Shown piece by piece: positions 1-9,275 of a DNA stretch of 64,000 nucleotides. A program made the translations under genes and the position numbers. This DNA comes from an uncultured Dysgonomonas sp. GTDB lineage: Bacteria > Bacteroidota > Bacteroidia > Bacteroidales > Dysgonomonadaceae. The stretch's first letter is position 1; each line of letters starts with the position of its first letter. Under the pieces are notes generated by a model. The model was not told the DNA's origin. It saw only the letters and a program-made list of their open reading frames with translations, and did not search any database. Location: the NCBI GenBank assembly GCA_937995835.1, contig CALKIV010000084.1:57580-121579 (forward strand). Direction: 5' to 3'.

Positions 1-2048
1 TGAAATATAGGTTGGCACTTTATTTTGCCAGGGCTGTTACTTTTTCGTTTACGTTCTATTTTTTCCTTGTCTTTCTGCCTTTCTTGCCATTGTCTATCAT
101 TGTTGTTATTGCTATTGGTTTGGGCTTCTTGATGCTTGCCCCCATTATGCTTTTCATTGTACATATGAATGCATTGGCGAGAGATTTCAAATTCTTGAAA
201 GAAAATAGTGTTAAGCCTTGGGCGCTCATTGTTATGCTTGTTGTGGGCTTTATGGTTTTGCCAACTATTCTTACATTCAACTATATGGACGATCGGAAGA
301 ATTTGCATGCCACTCTGGAATATCTCTATAGTCCTGATTATAGTAAAGAATATAATATAGATCGAAATGCCGTGCTCTACACTTTGAGGCAAGTGGAAGA
401 TAGACGTGGCGAGTCTATTCTCTATGCCACCACGCCGTATTTAGGAAACTATTATCGTTGGCTTGTATTGGATAACTTGAATCTGTCGCGAGAGAAGAAA
501 AATCTTATCCTTGCAGTGTTCGATGGCGATCGTAGTGTTCCTGCATCTTATCGCAGGAGTGGTGTGATAAGTAGGGATGCAAGGGTTGGAAATACGGCTT
601 TGCAAATCTCCGAAGCTCATGAAGATTTTGTAAAACGACAAGGTATACATATCTCTAATATAGAGAGTAATTCGCATTTCGATGAAACCCAAAATGTATG
701 GATAAGCAAGATTGACTTGTCGATACACAATCCCGATGTAGCGCTTTGGAATTCAGAATATATCACCCGTTTCGATCTGCCAGATGGTTGTTGGATCAGT
801 GATTACTATCTCGTGGTAGATAGTGTTAAGAAAAAAGGCATCTTGGCCGAAAAGAAAACGGCAAGTTGGATATTCCAACAAATCAGAAACGTGAATCGAG
901 ACCCCGGTTTGCTCCGATATGTAGGAGGTAATGCCATAGATTTCAGAGTATTCCCCTTCCAAATGGGTGAAACTCGATATACAGGTTTCGAGTTGATGCA
1001 CAAAGAGCCGGTGACCATCACTCTGGATGGAGAGGTGATCAGCTTAGGAAACGCAGAAGCCACTGAATTTCAAAGTGTAAATAAACAAAAAATGGCTTTT
1101 GTTTCTTCTGCCGAGAAGCAAAATTTACCTATCCAAAAACGTGAACCTTATCTGCATTTCATTCTAGACACAGGAAGCAAGGGTGTTGCAACTGTGATTG
1201 CAAGGATGGAAGACTTGTTGACAGATACGGCTTTCGATGTTAAAAATGCAAAGATCACTTTTGCAGGTTCTTATACTCAAACAGTTGACCTGACAAGTGA
1301 TTGGAAAGAACAGTATAGAGCCCACAAAAGCGAGGGCGGGTTCTTTGTCGATCGTACCATCAAGAAGGCTATCTTTGACCATTTTACGCAACCCGTAGAG
1401 GGAAAATATCCTCTCTTTGTGGTGGTTAGCGAAGATCCTAGACGTGGCATTTGGCAAAACGATCTCAACGATTTGCAATTTGCATATCCTGACAATGACT
1501 ATTTTTTGGAATATGAAGATAGTGAGCATAAAGTGCTTTATTCCAACAGTTTGTTTGGTGACTGGCAACGAAAACCATTCGATGGTATCGAAACCAAGGC
1601 AGTGGCAACTTATCAGATTGATGAGAATACAAAAGTCTATCTTCCAGCAGATTCAATGGCAAGTGTGGTGCTCAATCCTAGCCTGACCACTTGGGTAACG
1701 GACGAGGATTTGCAAGCCTTGGACTGGAAAACCGGACTCGATCAGCAAGCTCGTTGGATGCACCAAGCCCTCTATCCTCAGACTGCACTGGCAGACTGGG
1801 TGGAGCTGGTGAAATCGAGCTTTCGTTCACGTATCATGAGCCCTCTGACCTCCTACATCGTGCTGGAGACTGAGGCACAGGAGACCCTGATGCTCAAGAA
1901 ACAAGCCGATATGCTTGCCGGAAACAAGAATCTCGACCTCGATGCAGAGGATACGAGACGGATGTCCGAGCCGGAATTGTACATCCTGCTGGGGCTTCTG
2001 GCTGTGCTCTACGTGTTCCACCGTAGAAGAAAAGTTGTTAAGAAGTAG
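1..2048 (+). CDS. MSEP-CTERM sorting-domain membrane protein, 5' end outside window
   Basis: The reading frame is open to the left edge; the first in-window start-like codon is a TTG at 12, so the true start lies upstream. Residue numbers below count from that TTG. Three hydrophobic segments (about 8-55 and 73-92) precede a large soluble part. Residues about 240-325 look like a VIT-type domain (pattern LPDGCWISDYYL, then EKK, RDPGLLRYVGGN, RVFPF). The C-terminus at 651-678 is the signature tail: MSEPE, a hydrophobic stretch, then RRRK. In this family the tail is the presumed recognition signal for a dedicated exosortase (XrtK type), usually encoded next door; here that would be upstream of the window. 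The protein would sit in the inner membrane and be processed at the tail. A strong terminator follows. The family call rests on the tail and VIT-like part; the biological role is unknown. Confidence 0.82.
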   Translation, partial: KYRLALYFARAVTFSFTFYFFLVFLPFLPLSIIVVIAIGLGFLMLAPIMLFIVHMNALARDFKFLKENSVKPWALIVMLVVGFMVLPTILTFNYMDDRKNLHATLEYLYSPDYSKEYNIDRNAVLYTLRQVEDRRGESILYATTPYLGNYYRWLVLDNLNLSREKKNLILAVFDGDRSVPASYRRSGVISRDARVGNTALQISEAHEDFVKRQGIHISNIESNSHFDETQNVWISKIDLSIHNPDVALWNSEYITRFDLPDGCWISDYYLVVDSVKKKGILAEKKTASWIFQQIRNVNRDPGLLRYVGGNAIDFRVFPFQMGETRYTGFELMHKEPVTITLDGEVISLGNAEATEFQSVNKQKMAFVSSAEKQNLPIQKREPYLHFILDTGSKGVATVIARMEDLLTDTAFDVKNAKITFAGSYTQTVDLTSDWKEQYRAHKSEGGFFVDRTIKKAIFDHFTQPVEGKYPLFVVVSEDPRRGIWQNDLNDLQFAYPDNDYFLEYEDSEHKVLYSNSLFGDWQRKPFDGIETKAVATYQIDENTKVYLPADSMASVVLNPSLTTWVTDEDLQALDWKTGLDQQARWMHQALYPQTALADWVELVKSSFRSRIMSPLTSYIVLETEAQETLMLKKQADMLAGNKNLDLDAEDTRRMSEPELYILLGLLAVLYVFHRRRKVVKK

Positions 2049-2075
2049 AAAATAAACGCATTAGCTTTGTGTGGT

Positions 2076-2108
2076 GGGGGAGGTGTGGATACACGTCCCC
2101 CTTTTTTT
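2076..2108 (+). terminator. Rho-independent terminator of the MSEP-CTERM gene
   Basis: GGGGGA (2076-2081) pairs with TCCCCC (2096-2101), and GTGT (2083-2086) pairs with ACAC (2091-2094) across a GGAT loop, with one G/G mismatch between. Seven T follow (2102-2108). Confidence 0.9.
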
Positions 2109-2710
2109 CTACATTCTTTCTTTTTTACTTTCTTATCTTTCTTTATATTGTGGTGAGGAGTAGGATATCATCCGGTTGTAGAGCCGGGTGTTATCCTTTA
2201 TAACTCTCTGTAAGACTGTTTGTTATTATGGTGTTTCATCTGGTCCTATGCCTCTAGAAAGCTTGTAGACTACTATTCCTCTTCAAAAAAAGCATCGTCA
2301 AAAATTTAAAACTCTCCAACATATTTGTGTAAAACACTCAATCGGCTTCATCAAATCATGCGATCCATATTATTAATTATGGTATTAAAATATGCATGCT
2401 TAGAACTCCGAAAATATCCGTGACGTATGATTAAACTCTTGTCTCCAATTCTTTTTCTGATAAACCAAAAACTTCGCTTAGTTATGGTTTGTATATGCGT
2501 TTCAGATGCAACGCCTCAACGATATAGATAATTCTTCCTCGAAATTATCTTGACCAACAAATGCTACATTAGGGCAACATGTATGTTGCATGAGAGCAAC
2601 ATGAGAGCAACAAATGTATTATCGCAGAAAAATATTGCTTAAAAAAGTACTTCGAATCTATGATAACATTATCTTTATGAAAATTTACTTTTTTAAAAGA
2701 AATAAAAGAA
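2109..2710. other. 600-base intergenic region with hairpin and repeat boxes
   Basis: I find no convincing gene here. It contains an imperfect 14-bp hairpin at 2162-2197 (AGGATA/TATCCT and CCGG/CCGG arms, 8-base loop, no T-run) and a cluster of GCAAC boxes at 2568-2611, listed separately. The stretch between them is AT-rich with no recognised feature. Confidence 0.5.
2568..2611. repeat. GCAAC-box cluster, possible operator
   Basis: Two perfect tandem copies of ATGAGAGCAAC (2590-2600, 2601-2611) follow a degenerate copy ATTAGGGCAAC (2568-2578). The inverted pair GCAACAT (2574-2580) and ATGTTGC (2583-2589) lies between. The cluster ends 100 bases before the YhcH-family gene, so an operator role is plausible but inferred. 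Confidence 0.5.
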
Positions 2711-3196
2711 ATGATACTAGGAAATTTAGACAACACTGCAACGTATGAGCAATTGAGCCCATTGTTTAAAGAGGCATTTGAATACCTCAAAAAACTTGAT
2801 TTTAACAATCTGGAAACAGGAAAAGTGGAACTAGTGGGCAAGGATTTGTACGTAAATATTACGGATACAAAACTGAAAACTGTGGAAGATGCCAAAATGG
2901 AAGTGCATAACTTGTATGCAGACATTCAGCTTCCAGTGAGTGTAGCTGAAACCTTTGGATGGATAGATCGCTCAAGGCTAAAACTAGAGAGAGATGCTTA
3001 TAACCCTGAAAAAGACATTCAATTTTTCAAAGAAACAGCCACTTCGTATATCACCATCCAACCCCGCGATTTCATTATCTTTTTCCCCGAAGATGGTCAT
3101 GCTCCATGCATCGGAGAGGGCGAAATCAGAAAAATCGTAGTGAAGGTGAAAGTTAGAGAGTCTTTGGCGAATATGAAAAGCAAGTTTGGTCTCTAA
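2711..3196 (+). CDS. YhcH/YjgK/YiaL family protein (DUF386)
   Basis: A 161-residue cupin-like cytosolic protein, the usual length for this family. The family signature is visible: EVHNLYADIQ near residue 76, an acidic stretch, then FPEDGHAPCIGEG near 135, with histidines and acidic residues typical of the metal site. Members occur in sugar-acid and sialic-acid utilisation loci and in the beta-galactosidase EbgC subunit, but the exact reaction is not settled for most. No nan genes are near, so the substrate cannot be named. The gene stands alone: its own upstream region with GCAAC boxes and a very strong terminator separate it from the SusC/SusD pair downstream. Confidence 0.88.
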   Translation: MILGNLDNTATYEQLSPLFKEAFEYLKKLDFNNLETGKVELVGKDLYVNITDTKLKTVEDAKMEVHNLYADIQLPVSVAETFGWIDRSRLKLERDAYNPEKDIQFFKETATSYITIQPRDFIIFFPEDGHAPCIGEGEIRKIVVKVKVRESLANMKSKFGL

Positions 3197-3231
3197 ACAG
3201 TAAACATTCGCTTTAAACCTAGATAGGTGTT

Positions 3232-3284
3232 AAAAGCTTCACCTGAGTATTATTCTTTCGATAATACTCAGGTGAAGCTTTTTT
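3232..3284 (+). terminator. Terminator with 22-bp perfect stem
   Basis: Bases 3232-3253 (starting AAAAGCTTCACC) pair perfectly with 3261-3282 across the 7-base loop TCTTTCG, and a run of T follows. It is unusually long for a simple terminator and isolates the YhcH-family gene from the SusC gene. Confidence 0.9.
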
Positions 3285-3694
3285 TTATTTTCGTTTCCTC
3301 TTCAATAGCTGATTTTATTTCTTCAAACTGCCTGTTTTGCATTTAACCACAGAATAAGCGTCTTTCGAACACTTTTCTTTTGGTATAATTATTTCATTAT
3401 CTATCGATTCCTTTCTTTTATGTTATAAAACACAAGGCTATTATATCTTTTAACTTTCTTTTGTTCTTTCGATAATTAATTATAAATTGCGTTTAGTTCT
3501 GTTTCGATAATCTAAAATAATTAAACGGAACAGCGATAGATTAACCTTTTTGAATGAACCGATAAAGAATCGGATCGAGTAAGAAAAACGTACTTCTAAA
3601 ATCAAGTACGCTCATGTGCCAAGAATTTATGAGCAGGCGTAATGCCATACTATAAAGAATAGCTTTAAACTTAATTTTAATACTCAATCTTATT
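3285..3694 (+). promoter_or_regulatory. Long leader and promoter region of SusC/SusD pair 1
   Basis: This 410-base gene-free region precedes the SusC gene. A Bacteroidota-type promoter candidate is TTTG (3460-3463), 19 bases, then TAAATTGC (3483-3490), one or two bases off the TAnnTTTG consensus. The implied leader is about 200 bases. It contains a small hairpin (CGTACTT / AAGTACG near 3588-3609). No known riboswitch is recognised. Confidence 0.4.
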
Positions 3695-6600
3695 ATGAAA
3701 ATTAACAACTTCATCCGTGTCTTACGAAGAACAAAAATGTATAGATCGTTTTCTGGCAGAGCGATGCTATTATTTGCTTGCTTCTTTATGATCACCAGTA
3801 TGGCGTGGTCGCAACAACAGATTACAGTCAGTGGGAAAATTTTGGACGAAGCTGGCGAATCCGTCATCGGAGCTAGCGTGGCAGTGGAAAAAACCAACGT
3901 TGGTACGATTACTGATATGGACGGAAACTTTTCCCTCAATGTATCTTCAGATGCCACACTCACAATTTCATACTTGGGATATCAATCTCAAAAAATAGCT
4001 GTGAAAAATCAAACAATCTTAAACATTACTTTAAAAGAAGAAATTAGCGATCTCGACGAGGTGGTCGTTGTGGGTTACGGTACAGTAAAGAAGAGAGATC
4101 TTACAGGTTCAGTGACTTCTGTGGGCGCCGACAAGCTGAAAGAACGCTCGTTTGGTAATGCTTTACAATCGATGGCGGGACAAGTGTCGGGGGTGCAAAT
4201 AACACAAACTCAAGGTGCTCCGGGCATGGCTCCTACCATCAAGGTCAGAGGGGCAACATCTATCAATGCAGGCACATCACCTTTGTATGTGATAGATGGT
4301 ATTCCATTGGAAGACAATACGGTTTCGACCGGAGATAACGGAAGTTCAAGCAACTTATCGTTTAACAGAAACCCGTTGAACAATATTAATCCCAATGATA
4401 TCGAATCCATTGAGATTCTAAAGGATGCCTCTTCTGCTGCCATCTACGGTTCGCGTGGAGCTAATGGGGTAGTGATCATCACTACTAAACAAGGAAAAGC
4501 AGGCAAAACGAAAGTAGACGCAAGTTACGAATTTGGAATTTCAAGAGTCAACCGTCGCATCGATGTGATGGATGCCAAACAATGGATGGACTTTGAGGTT
4601 GCTGCCAGAAACAACACTTGGGCTACTACCTTGAAAAACAATCCGAATGCTGTTCGCGACTATAAAACTATAATTCCTGAGGAGTTTTCTGATCCTGAAT
4701 GGCTGAAAAGAATCGGCAACGGAACCGATTGGCAAGATGTCCTTTTCAGAACAGCCTTTACGCACAATGCGCAAGTGTCGGCATCGGGAGGATCGGAAAA
4801 AACTCAATTTATGCTTTCTGCCGGCTACCTAAATCAGCAAGGGGTGGTGGATAATAATGAGTATAACAGACTATCACTTCGTAGTAATATCGACCACAAA
4901 TTCAACGATCGTGTGAGCGTTGGGATGCGTATTGCATTAACACGCTCAAATGATTCGTCTTACGGAACAGCAGGGAAATCGGATGCTGTGAGCTTGGCTG
5001 TGCAGAGTGCTCCTATTTTCCCTGTGCGTGTAGAAACAGGAAGTCTGGGCTTTAAGGATCCGGAATCAATATGGAACACTTTTGTTAAATATGGTTTCCA
5101 ACAATGGCACCCGTATGCTTTGACTCGTGAAATGAGCAAAAAGAAAACTACCGATATAGTGCTAATCAATTCGTTCCTTGATTTCAAAATTTTAGACGAA
5201 CTGACTTTCAAAACAGCTTTTAGTGCTAACGTTGAAGATGCACATTATAAATCGTATTGGAATGCAGGACAAGACTGGGGCTATTCTGCATGGGTAGATG
5301 CTCAGGCAGATTTTAGAACCATGCGCTCTACCAACTGGGTATGGGAAAACACGTTGAATTATAATAAGACATTTAACACCGACCACGTTGTGACCGGATT
5401 GGCAGGATATACTATGCAAGAACAGCTGTTGGAAGACAGCAATATGACGGGTGGGTCATTCCCAAACGATTTGGTACACACCATCAATGCCGGAAAGGTG
5501 AGCAAAGGGGAAACATTCGAAACCGATTGGGCTTTACTTTCGGTTTTAGCTCGTGCTACTTATTCCTACAAAGGAAAATATCTGACTTCGGCGGCGATTC
5601 GTGCGGATGGTTGTTCTCGTTTCGGTAAAAATAATCGTTGGGGTTATTTTCCTTCAGCTTCTGCTGCATGGCGCATATCGGAGGAGGATTTTATGCAAGA
5701 TATATCCTATTTGAACAACCTGAAACTTAGGCTGAGTTATGGTGTTACTGGTAATAATCAGATTCCTAACTATGGAGCTAGTGGATTGTTAGGCTATTCT
5801 CCGTATGTAGTAAATGGAAAGGTCACTAATGGATTATACACAAAAAATCTGCCTGACCCAAATCTGAAATGGGAAAAAACAGGACAAACCAATCTAGGGC
5901 TAGATGCTAGCTTGTTTAATAGTCGTGTCAATCTGACCTTCGATGTTTATTATTCTAAAACCAGTGACATGTTATTAGATGTTCCAATTTCAATCTTAAC
6001 TGGATTTCCATCAACTTTGACAAACATAGGAGAGGTAGAAAACAAAGGAGTAGAATTCTTTGTTTCCACAAGAAATCTGACAGGAGATTTTAACTGGACT
6101 ACTGACTTTAATATCTCTGCCAACAGAGGAAAAGTGCTAAAATTGGGTGCTAACAATGCCCCTATTATGGTGAACACCAATGATGCAATTTCGAGAACAG
6201 AGGTAGGGCAACCTATTGGAAACTATTATGGATATATTTTTGACGGAGTATTGAGCCAAGCAGACATCGATAACGGACATCCTGTATGGCCGGGTAGTGA
6301 AGCTGGAGACCCGAAAGTGCGAGATGTAACTGGTGAAGGAGTGATTGATTCTAACGACCGTGCCATCCTTGGGAACTATCAACCGGACTTTACATGGGGA
6401 ATGACCAACAATTTCTCTTTCAGAGGGGTAGAGCTATCAGTGATGCTAACAGGTTCGCATGGTGGAGAAATCATGAATCAGCACTCTCGCTTCTTGAAGT
6501 CGTTCAATGATAACAGAAATGCTTATGCATCATCTGCCAATTTTTGGAGATCAGATTCCGAACCAGGTAACGGACATATCTTTAAGCCACGTGTTGTGCA

Positions 6601-6886
6601 AAATACAGTGCAAGCGCAAAGTTCAACCTATTGGGTAGAAGATGCTTCGTTTGTTCGTATAAAAAATATTCGTGTGGGGTATAACTTCCCTAGCTCGGTG
6701 ACAAGAAAACTACATGTCTCTAACTTGAAACTGTATGTCAACCTTGAGAATGTTCATGTTTTTTCTGACTACTCCAATTATGACCCTGAAGGCAGTACAT
6801 TCCAGTCTGGGTATCGTGTAGGATACGATTATGGATCATACCCTAATCCGTTTATGGCTACGGCTGGCATCAACCTTAGCTTCTAA
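3695..6886 (+). CDS. SusC/RagA family TonB-dependent outer-membrane transporter (pair 1)
   Basis: A 1063-residue outer-membrane transporter. A signal peptide ends near AWSQ (about residue 38). A carboxypeptidase-regulatory-like beta domain (about 44-118) is followed by the conserved DEVVVVGYG segment (about 120-128), the plug with its SINAG..PLYVIDG and LKDASSAAIYGSRGANGV motifs, and a long beta barrel. There is no STN domain, so anti-sigma signalling is unlikely. It imports oligosaccharides or other large nutrients together with its SusD partner, using TonB energy. An alternative start is the ATG at 3737, which gives a more usual signal peptide; the longer form has an extra basic N-terminus. 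No enzymes are linked, so the ligand is unknown. Confidence 0.95.
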   Translation: MKINNFIRVLRRTKMYRSFSGRAMLLFACFFMITSMAWSQQQITVSGKILDEAGESVIGASVAVEKTNVGTITDMDGNFSLNVSSDATLTISYLGYQSQKIAVKNQTILNITLKEEISDLDEVVVVGYGTVKKRDLTGSVTSVGADKLKERSFGNALQSMAGQVSGVQITQTQGAPGMAPTIKVRGATSINAGTSPLYVIDGIPLEDNTVSTGDNGSSSNLSFNRNPLNNINPNDIESIEILKDASSAAIYGSRGANGVVIITTKQGKAGKTKVDASYEFGISRVNRRIDVMDAKQWMDFEVAARNNTWATTLKNNPNAVRDYKTIIPEEFSDPEWLKRIGNGTDWQDVLFRTAFTHNAQVSASGGSEKTQFMLSAGYLNQQGVVDNNEYNRLSLRSNIDHKFNDRVSVGMRIALTRSNDSSYGTAGKSDAVSLAVQSAPIFPVRVETGSLGFKDPESIWNTFVKYGFQQWHPYALTREMSKKKTTDIVLINSFLDFKILDELTFKTAFSANVEDAHYKSYWNAGQDWGYSAWVDAQADFRTMRSTNWVWENTLNYNKTFNTDHVVTGLAGYTMQEQLLEDSNMTGGSFPNDLVHTINAGKVSKGETFETDWALLSVLARATYSYKGKYLTSAAIRADGCSRFGKNNRWGYFPSASAAWRISEEDFMQDISYLNNLKLRLSYGVTGNNQIPNYGASGLLGYSPYVVNGKVTNGLYTKNLPDPNLKWEKTGQTNLGLDASLFNSRVNLTFDVYYSKTSDMLLDVPISILTGFPSTLTNIGEVENKGVEFFVSTRNLTGDFNWTTDFNISANRGKVLKLGANNAPIMVNTNDAISRTEVGQPIGNYYGYIFDGVLSQADIDNGHPVWPGSEAGDPKVRDVTGEGVIDSNDRAILGNYQPDFTWGMTNNFSFRGVELSVMLTGSHGGEIMNQHSRFLKSFNDNRNAYASSANFWRSDSEPGNGHIFKPRVVQNTVQAQSSTYWVEDASFVRIKNIRVGYNFPSSVTRKLHVSNLKLYVNLENVHVFSDYSNYDPEGSTFQSGYRVGYDYGSYPNPFMATAGINLSF

Positions 6887-6923
6887 CTTGTAAAGATGTC
6901 AAACACCTATAAAAAATACAGAT

Positions 6924-8342
6924 ATGAATAAAATAAAATATATAGTAGCATTATTTTTCACATTTTCGTTGGTAGCATGCGATTTCTTAGACCGTGACCC
7001 TATCTCGAATCCTCATGAAAATAATTTTTACAAGAATCAAAAAGAAATAGAGTCAGCGCTTATCTCTGCATACAATAAGTTGTATACAATATATGGACCC
7101 GAAAGTTTGCCTTCATTCTATGGCGAATTGATGTCAGACAATGCTTACAATGACAATGCGGGAGGCAATGTAGCGGATATGGAAGCTTTTGATACCCATC
7201 TTGGTATGGATCCAAGCAACACCATCGTTTTGACGCATTGGAACAATTATTATGAATCACTCTTTGTTGTCAATAATATATTGGCAAAGAGTGAAAAATT
7301 AGACTTTGAAGCTCTTCCTCGATTGCAAGCAGAAGCTCGTTTCTTACGTGCAATGTACTATTTTGACATGACGCGCGCTTGGGGCGATGTGCCTAAAGTG
7401 ACTAAGCCTCTGACGGTGAGTGAATCGTTAGAGTATGGACGTGCACCTCAAAGCGAAATATATGATCTGATCATCGATGACTTGACCTTTGCTACAAAAA
7501 ATCTACCTGTAAAGGCAAAACAACGTTTTGTGGGTGCTGCCAACCAAGAAGCGGCTTATACTCTGCTAGGCAAAGTGTATTTGACCTTAGGAGACAAAAC
7601 AAAGGCTGCCGACATTTTGCTAAACAATGTTTATGGTAAATTTTCTCTAGTACAGTATGCAGACTTATGGAATAAAAGCAAGAAAAACGGAGCTGAATCT
7701 ATTTTTGAGATCCAATATAAAGGGGGCAAAGCTAACCCATACAGTAAATATTGGGCAATGTTTAGTCCTTTGGATAACAGGATTATAACAAAGTGGGGAG
7801 CGGGTATGAATCAAGTGTCTTTAGACTTGTGGAAAGCATACGAGCCAAACGACCCACGTCGTGACTTATCTATTCAAGATGGTTATAAAACGGCAAATGG
7901 AACACATGTAGATGTGAAATTTGCCATCAAGTGGAAAGATGAAGAAGCAGAGGTGGACGGAGCAAGAGAAGCAGCTGACAACAACTTTATTGTCTTGCGT
8001 TATGCAGATGTGCTTCTGATGTTGACAGAAGCCACTGGTGATGCCAAGTATATGAATGAGGTGCGTGATAGGGTAGAGTTGCCTCGTTTTGGCGAGAGTG
8101 GTTATCCTACACAATATCCTACGGTTCAATTGGCTTGCGAGCACGAGCGTCAGGTGGAGCTGGCACTAGAATTTCATCGTTGGTTTGATCTTGCGCGTAC
8201 TGGCAGAGCTATCGAAGTATTGAAAAATAGTTCCAAAAATGTGACCATTACTCAAGGTGAATTACTATTGCCTATTCCATTGGAGGTCATTACACAAAAT
8301 CCATCTAAGATTACTCAAAATGAGGCATATATCAGAAAATAA
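6924..8342 (+). CDS. SusD/RagB family nutrient-binding lipoprotein (pair 1)
   Basis: A 472-residue lipoprotein with lipobox LVAC, lipidated Cys at residue 19. The N-terminal SusD signature (FLDRDPIS, then a helical TPR-like part with EARFLRAMYYFDMTRAWGDVP near 130-155) and the C-terminal motif HRWFDLARTGRA plus LPIPLEVITQNP are present. It caps the SusC barrel at the cell surface and captures the ligand. It starts 37 bases after the SusC stop and is surely co-transcribed. It is somewhat short for the family. No glycosidase, sulfatase or regulator follows, so this is an orphan pair. Confidence 0.95.
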   Translation: MNKIKYIVALFFTFSLVACDFLDRDPISNPHENNFYKNQKEIESALISAYNKLYTIYGPESLPSFYGELMSDNAYNDNAGGNVADMEAFDTHLGMDPSNTIVLTHWNNYYESLFVVNNILAKSEKLDFEALPRLQAEARFLRAMYYFDMTRAWGDVPKVTKPLTVSESLEYGRAPQSEIYDLIIDDLTFATKNLPVKAKQRFVGAANQEAAYTLLGKVYLTLGDKTKAADILLNNVYGKFSLVQYADLWNKSKKNGAESIFEIQYKGGKANPYSKYWAMFSPLDNRIITKWGAGMNQVSLDLWKAYEPNDPRRDLSIQDGYKTANGTHVDVKFAIKWKDEEAEVDGAREAADNNFIVLRYADVLLMLTEATGDAKYMNEVRDRVELPRFGESGYPTQYPTVQLACEHERQVELALEFHRWFDLARTGRAIEVLKNSSKNVTITQGELLLPIPLEVITQNPSKITQNEAYIRK

Positions 8343-8395
8343 CTGAAAGAGATCTATCCATTGATAGAATTTTTATACCTGTTTATTTTAATTGG

Positions 8396-8430
8396 AAAAC
8401 CGATGCAGATATGCTCTGCATCGGTTTTTT
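8396..8430 (+). terminator. Terminator after SusC/SusD pair 1
   Basis: A perfect 14-bp stem (8396-8409 with 8415-8428; arm AAAACCGATGCAGA), loop TATGC, followed by T residues to 8430. Confidence 0.92.
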
Positions 8431-8465
8431 ATTGTTAAATAAGTTCCTTGGATATAAATTGTAGC

Positions 8466-8473
8466 TATCTTTA
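8466..8473 (+). promoter_or_regulatory. -7 box of pflA
   Basis: TATCTTTA fits the Bacteroidota -7 consensus TAnnTTTG with one change. It lies 34 bases before the ATG at 8508. It rules out an in-frame start near 8448, which would lie upstream of the transcript. No good -33 box is seen. Confidence 0.5.
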
Positions 8474-8507
8474 TCAAGTTTGTAACGGCAAAATAATACT
8501 GTTGGCG

Positions 8508-9236
8508 ATGAAAATAAAAGGAAATATTCACTCATTCGAATCCTTTGGCACACAAGATGGGCCGGGCATTCGTTTCGTTTTTTTTATGCAGGGCTGTCCT
8601 CTGCGCTGTCTCTACTGTCATAATCCTGATACGTGGAGTCTCAAAACAGTGGGGCAACAACTGACTGCCGACGAGGCTTTTCAAGAAGTGAAGAAGGTGA
8701 AAGGCTTTATCAAAAATGGTGGTGTTACTGTTTCCGGTGGCGAACCTCTTTTGCAACCCGAATTCATCTGTGATCTGTTCAAGATCTGCAAAGAGGAAGG
8801 CATTCACACCTGTGTAGATACCTCCGGCTTTGTGTTCAACGAGAAAGTAAAAGCCATGTTGACTTATACCGATTTGGTGCTGCTAGATATCAAACACATC
8901 GATGCCGAAAAATATAAGCATCTGACATCTAAACCACTAGAGCCTACACTGAACTTTATGCAATATCTTCAAGAGATTGGCAAGCCTACATGGGTGCGTT
9001 ATGTGTTGACGCCCACCTTGAGCGACAAGGAAGAAGACCTGCATCAGTGGGCAAAATATGTCTCTCAATTCAACGTCGTAGAGCGTGTTGATATTCTCCC
9101 ATTCCATCAAATGGGTACTGAAAAATGGGAGCAGATAGGGCAAGAGTATAAACTAAAAGGTTTGCGCACTCCTCAGCAAGAAGAAATAGCTAAAGCATCC
9201 GAAATATTCAAAAGCTATGGACTGAAACTGCCATAA
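8508..9236 (+). CDS. pflA: Pyruvate formate-lyase activating enzyme (radical SAM)
   Basis: A 242-residue protein, close to the 246 of E. coli PflA. The radical SAM cluster motif CxxxCxxC is CPLRCLYC (Cys30, Cys34, Cys37), followed by HNPDTW; the SAM-binding GGE-type motif is VSGGEPLLQPEF (about 81-92). It installs the glycyl radical on pyruvate formate-lyase under anaerobic conditions in the cytosol. I chose the ATG at 8508 because MKIKGNIHSFESFGTQDGPG matches the family N-terminus and the longer frame begins before the apparent promoter. Unusually, its partner pflB is not adjacent but about 23 kb away on the other strand (32043-34271). Confidence 0.95.
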   Translation: MKIKGNIHSFESFGTQDGPGIRFVFFMQGCPLRCLYCHNPDTWSLKTVGQQLTADEAFQEVKKVKGFIKNGGVTVSGGEPLLQPEFICDLFKICKEEGIHTCVDTSGFVFNEKVKAMLTYTDLVLLDIKHIDAEKYKHLTSKPLEPTLNFMQYLQEIGKPTWVRYVLTPTLSDKEEDLHQWAKYVSQFNVVERVDILPFHQMGTEKWEQIGQEYKLKGLRTPQQEEIAKASEIFKSYGLKLP

Positions 9237-9275
9237 AACATTAAAAAAAGTACGTACTAATCTCTTGTTTTTTTT

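Noticed and set aside
2568..2611. CRISPR-like repeats
   Set aside because: The repeats are only 11 bases, adjacent without unique spacers, and no cas genes are present.
3541..3963. Minus-strand open frame of 140 codons across the SusC start
   Set aside because: It overlaps the coding frame of a clear SusC protein and has no recognisable domain.
2711..8342. Sialic-acid utilisation locus built on the YhcH-family gene and SusC/D
   Set aside because: No nan lyase, epimerase, kinase or sialidase is present, and a strong terminator separates the genes.
8448..8507. In-frame upstream extension of pflA by 20 residues
   Set aside because: It begins before the likely promoter, and the extra residues do not fit the family N-terminus.
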